The translations under genes and the position numbers were made by a program. Shown piece by piece: positions 34,598 to 48,086 of a stretch of DNA of 64,000 nucleotides. The notes under the pieces are model-generated. The model saw nothing but the letters and a program-made list of their open reading frames with translations. It was not told the DNA's origin and searched no databases. This DNA is from Leptoclinus maculatus (Eukaryota; Chordata; Actinopteri; Perciformes; Stichaeidae). The stretch is from NCBI GenBank assembly GCA_032191485.1, contig JAVDOI010000010.1, forward strand, positions 23,050,277-23,114,276, written 5' to 3'. Positions within the stretch are counted from its first letter, which is position 1. Each line of letters opens with the position of its first letter.

Positions 34598-36790
34598 TCT
34601 CTCACAGCAGCAGCAAAGTCTCAGTCATTGGGCAATAACAGGCTGTAACAGCATTTTTTACATGAAAACATCAGCAGTAGCACATAGACCCCAGCCGTTC
34701 TCTTGTCCTCTTCTTTGTCCTTCTTTTCATGTTTTATTTTTAAGGTCTTTTTCATAATCAATCAATGCAAATATGCTGGTTAATATGAAGACGCTGCCAT
34801 GTTCTTGTCGCGTCATGGCTCTTACAGCCATGGGAAAAAAGGGAGACACACCGTCTTCAATCAAAGGTTAAAGTTACTCTGAGGGAGTCTCAGTTTAATC
34901 GTGATGCCAATATGATCTACATAAGTAAACAAGGCCATGAGAAAGAAGATTGTCTATATCTATGTAGTTTTTCTTAAACTTTTGAGGTCTCTCTTTACCT
35001 TCATTTATCCAGTGGAAAACGTAGCTGAAAGCAGTGCTCTCTTTTTCTACAAGGTCCTGTTCAGTCTGATGTGATGGCCCCTGAGCAACTCCACCGGAGG
35101 GTTTGGAGGTTGAGCCCCTTGCTTGTGGTGAAACGTGCTGCTCTTTCACTTTCCCTTACCAGTCACAGTCCAACCTTTCGGTCACTATATTTTCTCTCCA
35201 GTTTAGCAACATTGGAATGATTTGACTTTACCATGCCACAGCTGGGTCCACTTTCTGTTGCTGCTTCTCTAAATTGGTGATTTGTTCTGACAGGAGCGGT
35301 GTGATTTCATCTCGGACGTCTTTCCCTTCGTCTTTACGTTCTTTTGCAATTCTTTTGTCTTACGGTCAAAATCTTTTCCGGTGCGCCTCACTGAGCACTG
35401 AGAGCCCTGGGAAACAGCTGGTCTGCAAACATCTCCAGAGTATAATTCTGATCATTCAGGCTAGTCTTCATGTGAAGCTACTTGTCTCTTCAAATAAGAC
35501 TCATGACACAAATCCAGCCATTATTTTTGATAATGCCCACAGTGTGGTTATTTCTTTCTTTCTTTTTGACAGTGTAAATCATGTATCTGACTTGTTTGCA
35601 AATACAGAGAAAGATGATTTTAGCAAGTTTGTGGTAATATAAGGTTGTAGATTTAACGCTACAGTCAGATGAGAAAAGGAGGTAGGTACTCTCTGGTTCC
35701 TGAACAGCTACTATTAGGATACACTGGGGTCATAAAACGCCCAGTTGCTGCAAAGAAGCAAATAATACAATAAGTGGAAGAGACTCTGTCCAGGTGCCTG
35801 TGCATACTGGAGGGCTCAGGACCAGGTCCCTTTGGTGGCCTTGGGAGTGTGGAAGGTATTTAATCAGACCGTAGAGTATAGTACAGAGAGTATAGTACAG
35901 ACAGTATAGTGTAGTACAGACAGTAGAAAGTAGCTCTGCATTACACCCCTAGTACCTAAGCGGCCACTGCGGGAAAAATAAAGTACAACAAATTTCTGCC
36001 GTTGAGCTCCAACTAATGAGACACATTTTCAACGTGCCACACATAATTCAAAGTATGAATGCTCTCAGTTAGATTGAAATACAGTTTAAACACTTAGGAC
36101 ATCATCACATGGAGGAGAGCATCATTAAGTGCAAAGCAACATCGCTTTAACCTTTTACAATGGTGACATGGCCTACTTTCTTCCTTCAAGTTCGCATTCG
36201 TCCCATAGCACTCTTTCTTTAATGCTCTCAGGCCGTTGTGAGCACGGAGGACACATTTTCATGAAAACAAGCCAACATGCCAGATACAATCTTCTTGGAC
36301 AGATGTAAAAGCAGAGCCAAAGGTTTTTTCCAGGACAGTGGGCTTTTTCTGCTGGCAGGAAATCTCATCCATTCAGTTTAGATCCTCTGAAAACAAAAGC
36401 ATTAGCTTGCATATGATTAGCAGATGTGGAGATCTGACAGCCGCTTGTGGCCATGTGTTTTTGCTCTGTTGCTTCAAACCCAATGAAAACTATGCATATA
36501 ATTATATACACAAATGTAGAAGCAAAGAAAAGTGTTCATTTTATTCTAAACAATCTTGTCTTCATTGTTCTGTACTTGTCTTTACAACAGAACGGTGGAA
36601 TAAGGGCGCAACAAGGATTAATCATCAATGTGTCAAGAGAAGCTCACAAAGACACTATGAATCTGTGTTTGAGTACTTGCTTGGACCAAGTTTGATGCAC
36701 AGTTATAAACACCACTTAGGTGCTAAAGTTTCAGTCAGAGCAAATATAACGTCCCACAACTGTTCAAAAAGACAACTAAGAAATGTTTAG

Positions 36791-36888
36791 GGCAACTATG
36801 GCTCAGTGGTAGAGTTGAAGGACGACTCTACCACAGCCATTCGATCCCAGGCTCCACTGGTCCATGTCCATGTGTGCTTGGGCAATCA
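36791..36888 (+). repeat. tRNA-derived SINE, 5' part only
   Basis: GCAACTATGGCTCAGTGGTA and CATTCGATCCCAGGCTCCAC give the A/B-box head. The copy stops after TGTGTGCTTGGGCAA. Confidence 0.7.
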
Positions 36889-37076
36889 GAGCAAATATGA
36901 CAACAGCTGGCTCACTGGCCAATTGGATGTAGCCTGGCTAACTAACTGGCTAAGTAGCTGACTGACCACGTTGTGAGCCAAATATCATCACTGGCCTTTC
37001 AAGCACAGTGAAGAGCTGAGAGAGAGTTACCTCCAGGCCTCCACTGAACTAGATCAATCAGATCTGCTTTGTCAAC

Positions 37077-37138
37077 GAGAGAGAGAGAGAGAGAGAGACA
37101 GAGGGACAGAGACAGAGAGAAAGGGAGAGAGAGAGAGA
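37077..37138 (+). repeat. imperfect (GA)n tract
   Basis: GA repeat with ACAGAGGGACAG interruptions, of the same type as the LINE-flanking tracts but without an element attached. Confidence 0.85.
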
Positions 37139-38409
37139 AGGAATGAGGTGATAGAGGATAATGATGGTAAAGAAATAGAAACTCATCATCCTCACCTCTG
37201 CTTCGTATCCTCTCCTTTTTCTGTTCCTTCACCATCTCTGTGTTGCTTTGATTATTCTCTTATTATTAACAGTATCATGAGCATGTACATTTGTATTTCT
37301 ATGGAATCATTTAAATGTGGCATGCTTACATGCAACAATACGAGTTGTGAAATAGAAATGTGCCACCGAGCACCATACAGGACCTCGTGTCATTGGGATC
37401 CTGAGTGAGTACGACAGCATTTGGACTAGACAGGAGTGGCAATGACGAGTTAAGGGAGCAGGTGGACACACACACTAAACAGTCAATGAGAAAAGAGATA
37501 CAGAACTGTTATGTCTCTTTGAAATCAATTTCCATTTCTGTTATTTGGAATTGTTTGCAGCAGTTTAAGTGATAGTGTCAAGACAGAGTCACAATCTCAC
37601 TATGTACAGCATGTGACAACATGAGCTGTCTACACTGAGTGTATCAAATGGTGCAGGGAGAATCAAATAGGACTGGAGGGATTGGTTTCCAGGTGTTAAA
37701 ATTAATGAATTGACTTCTTTAGCGACGGCATGCGACGCACCGGTCAGGTGAATGGGTCAAACAAACACAGGACTTTCGCTCAGGAGAGCAGTGTTCGTGT
37801 CTCACAGGAAACTAAAAGTAATTGTTGACTCATTTTGTCACCTTTTGAGTCGTGAGTCACCTGAGTCGTTTGTGTCGTGAGTCACTTGAGTTGCTTGTCG
37901 CCTGGCTCGTTTATCACTCGCTAGGCACGCGAGTTGTAGCTCAGTGAAACTAACATCAACCACGCTCTTTTCCAAAACTTGACTAAGTGGTTTTGATACT
38001 CAAACCTAACTTCCTGTGTCGACAGAAGAAGTTTATTTTGAAAGGACACTATGCATGTAACAAACGTATATTGATGCGCTGTTCCGACACGATACAAACT
38101 AACACTAGAGGGGAACCGAGTCAAGGGGCACTGACCAAGCGGAAGTATTTGAGGAGTTGGGAGTGAGAATGTGTTCAAAGTATGCATTTGTCACTGACAA
38201 ATACTGAGCAATTTGACCAAAAGAGGTTCTGAAATATACAGATTTGTAAAATCTTTTGGACCGTTGCATCTATTACTCATACCTGCTTTCTTAGAATGAA
38301 TTTCATCACATCACTCGTTCCTGAAGCACCACGCCCCACAGTGCAATAGACCAAAACTTTACCAAAACTTTAAAGCAATGGACATTCGAGAGAATGCATG
38401 TTTAAGACA

Positions 38410-40300
38410 CTTAATTTCAATTTAATTGAATTACATTTATTTTTGTATAGCCCAATATCACAAATTACAAATTTGCCTCAGAGGGCTTTACAATCTGTAC
38501 AACATACGACATCCTCTGTCCCAGGACCCTCACATCAGAACAGGAAAAACTCCCCCAAAAAAACTTTAACCTGGAAAAAAAGAAGAAACCTTAGAAAGAG
38601 CAACAGAGGACGATCCCTCTCCAGGATGGACAGAACTGCAATAGATGTCAAGTGTACAGAATGAACAACATAATAGAGTTACAACATCAATCCATATGAC
38701 AGAAATTATTCATATAATGAGAGTAGTAAGCAGAATAATGATGGAAAAATGAAGACTACTGATAATAAAAGCAGCAGTGGTTATAGTAGAATACTAATGA
38801 TATTACAAGCAGTTATGGTATTGGTAATAGTAATGTGATTAATAATGATAGTAGCAGTAAGTGTCATGCACGACCACCGCAAGAGGCACAACCACAGTCC
38901 AGATATAACAACAATCCATGGAAACCGGTTAGGCAAGAAAGCACAAAGACTCCGGGGAAGATGCAAAGTTAGTAATGAACATTAATGGAACATGAATTCA
39001 TACAGAAGGAGATGAAGAAGAGGAGAGAGGAGCTCAGTGTATCCTAGGAAGTCCCCAGGCAGTCTCAGCCTAAAGCAGCATATCTAGGGGCTGGTGCAAG
39101 GCAAACCTGAGCCAGCCCTAACTATAAACCTGAACCAGCCCTAACTATAGACCTGAGCAAGCCCTAACTATAAACCTGAACCAGCCCTAACTATAAACCT
39201 GAGCAAGCCCTAACTATAAACCTGAACCAGCCCTAACTATAAACCTGAACCAGCCCTAACTATAGACCTGAGCCAGCCCTAACTATAAACCTGAACCAGC
39301 CCTAACTATGAACCTGAACCAGCCCTAACTATAAACCTGAACCAGCCCTAACTATAAACCTGAACCAGCCCTAACTATAAACCTGAACCAGCCCAAACTA
39401 TAAACCTGAGCCAGCCCTAACTATAAACCTGAACCAGCCCTAACTATAAACCTGAACCAGCCCAAACTATAAACCTGAGCCAGCCCTAACTATAAACCTG
39501 AACCAGCCCTAACTATAAACCTGAACCAGCCCTAACTATAAACCTGAGCCAGCCCTAACTATAAACCTGAACCAGCCCTAACTATAAACCTGAACCAGCC
39601 CAAACTATAAACCTGAGCCAGCCCTAACTATAAACCTGAACCAGCCCTAACTATAAACCTGAACCAGCCCTAACTATAAACCTGAACCAGCCCTAACTAT
39701 AGACCTGAGCCAGCCCTAACTATAAACCTGAGCAAGCCCTAACTATAAACCTGAACTAGCCCTAACTATAAACCTGAGCCAGCCCTAACTATAAACCTGA
39801 ACTAGCCCTAACTTAAAACCTGAGCCAGCCCTAACTATAAACCTGGACCAGCCCTAACTATAAACCTGAGCCAGCCCTAACTATAAACCTGAGCCAGCCC
39901 TAACTATAGACCTGAGCCAGCCCAAACTATAAACCTGAGCCAGCCCTAACTATAAACCTGAACTAGCCCTAACTATAAACCTGAGCCAGCCCTAACTATA
40001 AACCTGAGCCAGCCCTAACTATAAACCTGAACTAGCCCTAACTTAAAACCTGAGCCAGCCCTAACTATAAACCTGAACCCGCAAGTGGAAAGTGGAAGCT
40101 GGTTCCACAGAAGAGGAGCTTGGTAGCTGAAGGCTCTGGTTCATGTTCTACTTTTGGAGAAACTACAAGTAACCCCACATTCTGGGAGACAGCTCTCTAG
40201 TGGGGTAATAGGGTCCTATAAGCTCTTTAAGATATGATGGTGCCTGGTCAATTAGGACTTTGTAGATGAGGTGAGGGATTTTAATACTTAAATTGAATCG
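38410..40300 (-). mobile_element. LINE 3' portion containing an expanded minisatellite
   Basis: Read on the minus strand, the segment 40170-40290 encodes a frame with IYKVLIDQAPSYLKELI and YYPTRELS, the C-terminal region common to many fish non-LTR ORF2 proteins. The 3' end reads GATATTGGGCTATACAAAAA then an AATTG-rich tail, the usual end of these LINEs. The words TTTGCCTCAGAGGGCTTTAC and GATCCCTCTCCAGGATGGAC on the + strand belong to the same dispersed fish repeat. The middle (39105-40078) has been replaced or swollen by a 23-bp tandem array. It is 5' truncated. Confidence 0.65.
39105..40078. repeat. 23-bp minisatellite, ~42 copies
   Basis: The unit CCAGCCCTAACTATAAACC plus TGAA is repeated for about 970 bp, with variants GAGCCAGCC, GAGCAAGCC, GAACTAGCC, CCCAAACTAT and CTATAGACC. 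Variants recur in blocks, a sign of stepwise expansion by copying several units at once. Each unit contains CCCTAAC. The unit matches words native to the surrounding LINE 3' region. Confidence 0.95.
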
Positions 40301-41894
40301 AATTGAAACAACTTTAGTGTAATTAATATGTACACGGAACAGACATTTTATTACTACTAAATACTCAACTTGAAATGTTCCTCTTGTGTCATTTTCAGCA
40401 TCTCTTCTCTGCTGCAATAATGTTTTCAATGTATTAGTCATATATCTACCAAGCATAGAAAAACAGAAGCTGTTTAGAATTAAAATGATGAGAGCGAGTG
40501 TGGGTGAGGAGCAGAGCCTGGAACTAAAGACAGAGCTACGGCAGCCTACGCTTGAAAGAAGATCCATGTATTCTCTGTGAGTGAGCATGACACTAAACAA
40601 ACCTACAGCGAGCTGTCAGGAATCTTCCTCCCTCGTGATTGTGTGTAATAAAGCCCAGCCTTTACAAAGACCTCCCTGTGGTGCCAGCAGGAGTTGATGG
40701 GAGATTATGGGATGTGGTTGTGAAGCGTCGGTTTAATCCACTCCACTTCAGTGATGATATTGAGATGTTCTTGTAGGGTAGAGGCACATTAAAGAGAGAT
40801 GTTACGCCTTCAGACATGACATGAGGAAGAGAGGTTTCTATTTCCAGGATTATCAGGGAGGACTGGCAACACTCCTCCATCTCCCCTCAACGACTCATTC
40901 TATTCTGTGGATTATAATTGAGAAAGTAGAAAGTAAAGATTCTGGTGAGGGAAGTTTGGGAAAACAGCTCTCGCTTCATCTCATGATATTTCAGATTTAT
41001 TCAAGTTCAGTTTTAAATAAAGCATTTTACAAAAAGATGTGGGCACAGGTGGCTGGAAAGCAAGGCACAAAGCAACATTGACAATCTAGCAAAGAGCAGG
41101 TACTGAGGGGGAACGAGTGAGGAGAGGGAGTGGCAAGTCTGGAGAGGTCCTATAGAAAATGCATCGGCCGGGGGGGAGGTGGGAATGAGGCAGAGGTGTG
41201 GAAAGTGCTGAAAATAATCATCTGTGAAGAATGACGGATGTTCTGTCAGCTGCTCTTTGCTGAAGGGGTTTTGTTGCTCCACCTTCTGCTTTGAAATACC
41301 CCAAAAAGTGTCCGATTCAGATTCATGTCAGGGGACACTCTGGCCGGGTCACTTCTTTTCCTCTTTAAAACTCTTGTGAAGTAAGATTTTTGCAGAGTGT
41401 CATGCTGGATAATCTCTCTGCTGTCAAGCTTCTTGAGACTGGGAGTCATCTTTACGTCCAGTATTTGGGTACGCAAACTTGCATTAATGTCGCCATGTAT
41501 AAATGTCATCTCCCTTGCATTTGAAAATTTGGTCTATTTGCATTTGGCCCATATTGTCAATGTAGTTTATCTGACTGATCATAAACATATTGTACAATAC
41601 AATTTTGAATCGTTTAATATTTTAGTAAAATTGCACAGGGGTGTACTCTGTTTTCTTATATGCTGCAAGTGTACAATAACATATAGTATAAAAACCAACA
41701 TACAGAAGACCATGAGACAGGGTGAAGGTAGACTACATGAAACATACGAGCAGCATTATGTTCACCTGTTTGGTTACACTATACATTTAAAGAGTATTCT
41801 AAATGTTGCACTGAATACTTGTATATTTGCTTTAGATCAGTCAATACTTGTGGGCTTTAGAGATGGCCCCGTTGTTTGGTCTGTCTAGCAGTTT

Positions 41895-42190
41895 AGCACG
41901 GACGGAAATATTTCAACAAATATTGGATGGATTGACGTGCAGTTATGTGACATCTGTGTTTCCTAGAGGGTGAATCCTACCGATGATCTCAGTACTTTTC
42001 CTCTGGCACCCCCATGAGCTTAATAAGTGTGCATGGGTCAGACATTCATGTTCCCCTCAGGATGATTTGAAGAAACTCTGACTTTTAATCTGGCGTTATC
42101 AGCAGGTCAACATTTCTTTGGTTTATGAGCAAATAGCAGCATGATTAATGATTCCCATCAACCTTTAGCTGTACTTTTAGTTTAGGTTTT
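41895..42190 (+). repeat. dispersed fish repeat (MITE-like) fragment
   Basis: It contains ATATTTCAACAAATATTGGA, CAGACATTCATGTTCCCCTC, AGGATGATTTGAAGAAACTC and CCATCAACCTTTAGCTGTAC, words that I recognise from a repeat scattered through percomorph genomes. No terminal repeats are clear here, so class and borders are uncertain. Confidence 0.4.
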
Positions 42191-42628
42191 GAATACTTTA
42201 TATCTCTGTCTGTCTGTCTGTGGACGGACTTTGTCACTGTAATAGCAGGTGTGTAGTTGAAGGCCAAGTTCAAAGATGGGTGTGGTCCGAGCAAGGGTGC
42301 CAGAAGTAGGAGGCCGGTTTGGCGTCGCTGGTGTGATCCCTTTACAGGTACAGTTCAAACCTTAAGTATTGTTGAATCGAAACAATTACACTAATTGGCA
42401 GGTGATGCTATTTTGTATCTAACTCTCAACTGTCATAGTCTCCCTCATTACACCCTCCAGCTCACCTCGGGGGGGTTCGACCACTGCAAATCCATTGTCT
42501 GCATGTGGGAATTGCTGCATCCTGCCAGTGTGTTGTTATGAAGATGTAGCCTCCTATAACCACCTCCCTAACTTAGAGGGGAAACATGGTCAGGAAAAAA
42601 TGAGACCAGCCCTTCATGCTTCCTCAGG

Positions 42629-42629
<1 letters not shown>

Positions 42630-42667
<38 letters not shown>
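42630..42667 (+). repeat. (AC)19 microsatellite
   Basis: 38 bp of uninterrupted AC. Confidence 0.95.
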
Positions 42668-42669
<2 letters not shown>

Positions 42670-44433
42670 CCTATTTGAACTGTTCACGCAGTGCTGGGAG
42701 CAGTGTGAGCTCTATCATTGCAGCCCGTGTTGCATCAGAGTGTGAACAGACAGAACTGGATTCGCTGAATGTGCTGGAGCTGGAACAAATACTGTATGTA
42801 ACCTTTAAGTATTGTATCAAACTTGTGTAATTGTAAAACAGAATATGTTTTACTCGTATGAGTCACGTGATGTCAAAAACTGGAAATTGAGGGAACAATA
42901 ATTTGAGTCTGTCAAACTAAGAACTTCTTAGAGAAGATGACCTTTTTATGAAGATTTATAACATTATATATTATAATATATAGTATTCTCTACAGTGTGC
43001 CTATATGACCCAGCTATGAAAACCAGTATATCATGACAACCAGGCAGCGCTTTTCTAAATGTAAAAGCATTGAAGTCCTTCCATGTGGGATGGGCGTTTC
43101 CCAGTGTTGGAATCCAAAAAGATCCTGCTCGCTGTATGCTTTGCTTAGTTCCTTTTACAGTCAAATGTTTACTTATGATGGTGTTGACTGACTGACTGAC
43201 AGTCAGGCTTGATGAAGTAAGGAAGCTATAAAAAAACCATCTAATCATCTAATCATTGAAAAACTACCATATTCATCGGGACTCTTTTGTGTAAGTGTTG
43301 TTATTTCCTGTTGATAAAAGATTGAACAGATCAAATGAACAGTGGTGATGACTAAAGCTAATTCTAGCGTGTTAAGAGACATGTGTTAGGAAACAGCTGC
43401 TGCTGCTGGAAACCATGTCCATGAAATAAAATATTGGTTTTAATCAATAATATTAAAAAGATTGGATATAATTATGTTTTAACTCAAGTCCATGTCTGAA
43501 CACCAGTTGTGACTCATGCCTGCATTAGGATAAGATGAATGGTACTAAACCATCGGAGCAGCTTAAGCCTCATTAAGAGCAGAATCTGGTGAGAGAAAGA
43601 GTCATGTTGGGTTTACTGTGTCAGGTTGGACTACATGCACTGCATGGATTACGTTCATCCTCTGCCGGTTGATGTAGTGGGCTGTGTGTCACTGGTGAGA
43701 GGAGGCTGTGTAACACCGAGGACAATCCCAGCAACTTAAACATGAAGCGATGTGTCCTTGTTAACTTGAGCAGGACATATTGTTACTGGATGCAGATTTG
43801 AATAAAATAACAATGTGAAAAGTGTATCCTGCATAAATCCCTATCCAACACTTACAGCTGTAGAATCAAACGTTGGCCTGGTTGAATCACACGATGGGGA
43901 AGCTCAGAGGCAGTTTCAGGAAACCAATTCATGGTTGCTTCATCCTTTAGTGTGACTGTGTCATTGTCTTTTCTCATTTGTTTCTCATCATCTCTTCTCA
44001 CACACACACACACTGTTCCACCAGTGCTTGTTATGGTACAGGAGAGAGGATATTTAGCCCTACACTCCCCTCTGATACTGGAAAAAGAACCACTGTGCAA
44101 CATGCATCATGTTTTCTGTGCATTTTACACAACAATATACAACATGTTCAACATGAATTCAACCTATTCCCCATAATCCTTTGTGGTAATATGGATAATG
44201 TAGTTGCAGGTCTTACTGAATCTATGACGTGACCGCTGTGGTCAGACTATCCTGATGATGCTCCTGAAGGTGTGTGTAGCATCACAAAGGACAGGTGATG
44301 AATACTAGTGGTAAAATCCTCCTCTGACATCCAGGGTTTGTACATGGCTGTTGATACTGATCTAATAACGGGTGGAATAGGTCCATCAGAGCCCATGGAG
44401 CCATGTACAGCTTTGTTGGGTGTGACTACTGGA

Positions 44434-44588
44434 CAGGGACGTGCAGTCAGGGGAGGCAGAGCCATCACCGGTCATCATGAAGAGTAAAATGGTGATTTAA
44501 GCTGCTCTATATTGGGTTCATATATTTGTAAATCTGACTCTGAATCAGTCAGTGCCTCACCAGCCACCAACCTCACCGCACGTCACTG
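44434..44588 (-). mobile_element. complete hAT MITE with 8-bp target duplication
   Basis: A 155-bp element whose left end CAGGGACGTGCAGTC and right end (reverse CAGTGACGTGCGGTG) are imperfect inverted repeats. It is flanked by a perfect 8-bp duplication CTACTGGA at 44426-44433 and 44589-44596, the hallmark of hAT insertion. The right half matches the start of the element at 14874 in the opposite orientation. No coding capacity. Confidence 0.9.
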
Positions 44589-46439
44589 CTACTGGATGTT
44601 CCGAGACATGTTTTTTGATACAGGAACTTAAAATTGTCACTTAGCCAACGTTCTCCTTGGTGGACAAGAGCCTTTTATATTGATTCAAACTCATCAAAGT
44701 GTAGACAGTGTTTTGATCGACTCATGTCACGTCACATTACAGAAGCTCAAGAAGGGAGGGAGACGAGAATATGTGTCAACTGTCAGCTGTCATAACATGT
44801 TGTGTTGAGTTCCTAGTGGGATAACCACATTCTTTACCATATTTAAATTACAGTTTAAATACATGAATGTATAAAGATGCCGGGCAGCTACACTTCTTAT
44901 TGGTGTTTTGTACCACACACAATAATAAAAACCTTCCAGATATGTTTAAAAGCCATCGTCCATCCATGAGTGACCATGTCTTCATTACAGACCACAAAGC
45001 CCCAGGACATGCTTTGCTCTACTGGACACTTTGTGAAATGGCTCCAGAACACTGAATCCTACAACCTCATAATCCAACTGGATATCATAACACGTTTCTG
45101 TTAGAAATGTAGGCTACTAACCAATTCACAGCAGCATGTAACTGAATCTGTAATCGAAAAAAAATAGATTATGTTGCTTCATATGCAGCTATTCTTTTCA
45201 AAGAACATGTGATCATTTCCAAAAACAAAGTTTTAATTCACATTCACCCCAGTTTACCCAAATAGTACAAATATCCTTCTGTATGAAGAGATTGTGAATT
45301 CTAACAATCATTAAATAAGAAGTTGTCAATCTATATTTTCTCTGGTATATGAGTGTTATTGTGTAACCTCTTGACTAGTGTTAGTGGTATTTTAGTCCAT
45401 AGCTGCACCCAGCTTCCTTTAGCTGTTGCTGAAAAGAGATGAGGAAGCTCATTAACTGACAATATTAATAGTGTAAACCCAAAATAGAACAGCCATGGAG
45501 CAAGAGGACAATTCTTCTCCTTTGCTTACCTCCAAATAAGAGCAGTTGGCATCCAGTCTGAGATTGAATTCATGACAACGATGTGTCACCTCTGCTGTGA
45601 ATTAATGTCTTAGTAATGTGTGCGTGTTGGAGCCTGCAGGTCTGACCATGTAAAATGCCATATAGCTCTGTAAACAGCATCGCAGCAGTGACCTGTAGTT
45701 AGGGCTGGATCGGTGGCATTTAGACTGAGCTCATTAGTCCATCTTATAGGCTCTTCAGTGCCATCAGCCGTTTCTGTTGGTTTGTGAGACAGTGGTATGA
45801 AGGTTGTCTGTGTGTTTGCTTGTGTGTGGGGTTAAAATTGACTAGTGCTGATACCTCAGAAAACATCTGATTATTATTAACAACAGTTCCTCTATGGAGC
45901 TTGATAGCCTGTGGAACAGAAACATGTGTTGGTGTCAGTAATACTCTGTATTAACAATGAAGTAACTGACTTCTAGCAGCTGTTAACGTTGTCAGGTGAA
46001 TGCATGTGCTGGCAAATTCTATTTGAAACTTGTCGGATGATTCTGTTAATCTGTGTCCTGTATCATTTCTCACCCTGGGTGTGATCAAATATCGACATCT
46101 CATGAGAACAGTATTATTCAGGCTTCAGATGCTTAGCCTACATAAACTCTTCTACTTCCCTGCTCACACAATAGTTCAGTGACAATCCGTCTCCAGCTGC
46201 GTGTGTGTTATCTGAAGTTGAATGAATGCTGTGCTGTATCTTATTTTTAGCTTCCTTGAATCTGTTATTCTCATAATCTGCAGGGCTGCATATTGTTCCT
46301 GCATTATTACAGCACTTATCCACACACTGGTGCACATTAACAACATGGACACCACACAGCAACTGATCCATACAAACAACAGGCTAAAACCAGAACATTC
46401 TTTGGAGTCAAAATTTGGATTCAAAGTGATGGATTGTGA

Positions 46440-47150
46440 GGGACGCTGAAGTCCTGAACAGAATTGATGACAAGGGACTGCCCTGGAGGCCAGCATCCAG
46501 TGGAAATGTGTTTGACTTTGTGCCAAGCATACGGTCCCAGCTCTCACTTTGGTTCTACAAGGACCCCAGTACCCCCCACAGTACTCCCCGGGGGACATGG
46601 TCGTAAGTCTTCTCCATGTCCACAAAACACATGATGACTGGGCAAACTCCCTTGATCCAAAAACAGCCCTGCAAGAGTAAAGAGCTGGTGCACAGTTCCA
46701 CGGCCAGGACAGAATCCACATTACCCCCTGGATCAACAATCGGTCGGAGACTCCTTTCCAGCACCTTAGAATGAAACAGCCCAACAATGTACAGAGCTTT
46801 CAGTGCCTCGGGGCGAATCTCATCCATAGGCGCCTCGCTGTCGAGGAGCCTTTTTACTACTTCAGTAACCTCTACTGGGGTATGGGTGGTATAGGTCTTC
46901 CCCCAAGTGTCTTCAAACTCTGCCTCCTCCGTGGAGGATGAGTTGGTTGGGTTCAGGAGTTCAAGGGCTTTGAACATGGCCCACCCAGATGACATGTCCC
47001 CAACCTTCTCTTCGCTGAGGCCAGCTGAGGCGTCTCGGCCATTTGATCCAGAAGCCTCTTGGCCGCATCCCTTTGGAAGTTTTCCAGGCACGTCCAACTG
47101 GTAAGAGGTCGTGGTGTAGACCCAGATAACGCTTGACGGATTACATTTCT
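46440..47150 (-). pseudogene. non-LTR retrotransposon reverse transcriptase fragment
   Basis: A minus-strand frame (46555-47097) contains PTNSSSTEEAEFEDTWGK, EVVKRLLDSEAPMDEIRPEA and VDMEKTYDHVPRGVLWGVL. These correspond to the N-terminal reverse transcriptase motifs (LEKAYD.VPR) of a fish LINE unlike the Tx1 copies at 17733. Motifs downstream of the first Asp are missing or out of frame (46176-46560). It is a short dead fragment, directly followed by a SINE at 47271. Confidence 0.65.
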
Positions 47151-47270
47151 CGTCTGGCCTGGTAACGCCTTTAGGTCCCCCTGGAACAGCCTGAAAACAT
47201 TGCTGGGGTGAAGGACATCTCGAATACCCTGCTAAGCCTGCTGCCCTAGCGACCTGGAAAGATGTGGCTC

Positions 47271-47570
47271 AGGGGATAGAGCGCATTGTCTACTAATCCC
47301 AAGATTTCCCAGCTCCTTTAGTCCGTATGTTGAAGTGTCCTTGGGCAGATACTGAACCCCAAATTGCTCCGAAGGCTGTGCGATCTGTGTACGAGTGTGT
47401 GTGAATGAGCATTTAGATTAGATCCTGATGGGCAGGTTGGCACCTTCAGCCTCTGCATGAAGGCGTGAAGGTGTGTGTGAATGGTTGAATGTTGACATGT
47501 AGTGTAAAGCGCTTCGAGTGGTCAGAAGACTAGAACGGCGCTATATAAATGCATTTCCAATTACCATTTA
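47271..47570 (+). repeat. tRNA-derived SINE, nearly full length
   Basis: The most complete copy in the window: head GATGTGGCTCAGGGGATAGA, body GTGTCCTTGGGCAGATACTG and CCCCAAATTGCTCCGAAGGC, then GTGTAAAGCGCTTCGAGTGG and AACGGCGCTATATAAATGCA. It serves as the reference for the shortened copies. The B box is degraded, so it is probably not transcribed by Pol III. Confidence 0.8.
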
Positions 47571-48086
47571 CCACAATAGATAAATGCTGGCAATTACTAT
47601 GTCAAATCAAAATGATTTGATCAAATACAAGTGGTAGATAGCTAGGTGTTCGGTTTGTCGCGATTGCTTAAATGTAAGCGCGGAAGAAAATTCACTTTCA
47701 AGGAAAACAATTTTATTGGGAAAGTTTTACAGAGGTTTCCTCAATTGTCATCTTCTCATTCACACGTAGGTTTATGTCACATAATTAGATCTCTCCAGAG
47801 TTAACGTACAGTTTGACTTTGAGCTCAAAAGACATGGCAAAATGTATACATATCTTCAATATCTCAACATATCGAGTTATTGTCATATGAGAGTGATAAA
47901 GGATGACACAGTGTAACAGTGCCATCTGTGTACATTTTGATATGTAGTTATACATTTCATCCTGTCATGTTTTTGTCTGTCCCGTCTCTTCTTGTCCTGT
48001 CCTACACTTTCTTTTCTTTCATCAATTCCTTTTTCTCTGTACTCTCTTTTTTATCCTATCACCCTTTCTCTCTCCATCCCACTCAG
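47571..48086. other. intron 1 end with C/T-rich acceptor tract
   Basis: Unique sequence that becomes C/T-rich from about 47960 (TCTTCTTGTCCTGTCC, CTCTCTTTTTTATCC, TTTCTCTCTCCATCCC), a strong polypyrimidine context ending in CACTCAG at 48086. Confidence 0.6.

Noticed and set aside
39105..40078. Possible CRISPR array
   Set aside because: The units are contiguous 23-bp repeats with no unique spacers, in a eukaryotic LINE; it is a minisatellite. The same reasoning excludes 55803-56385.
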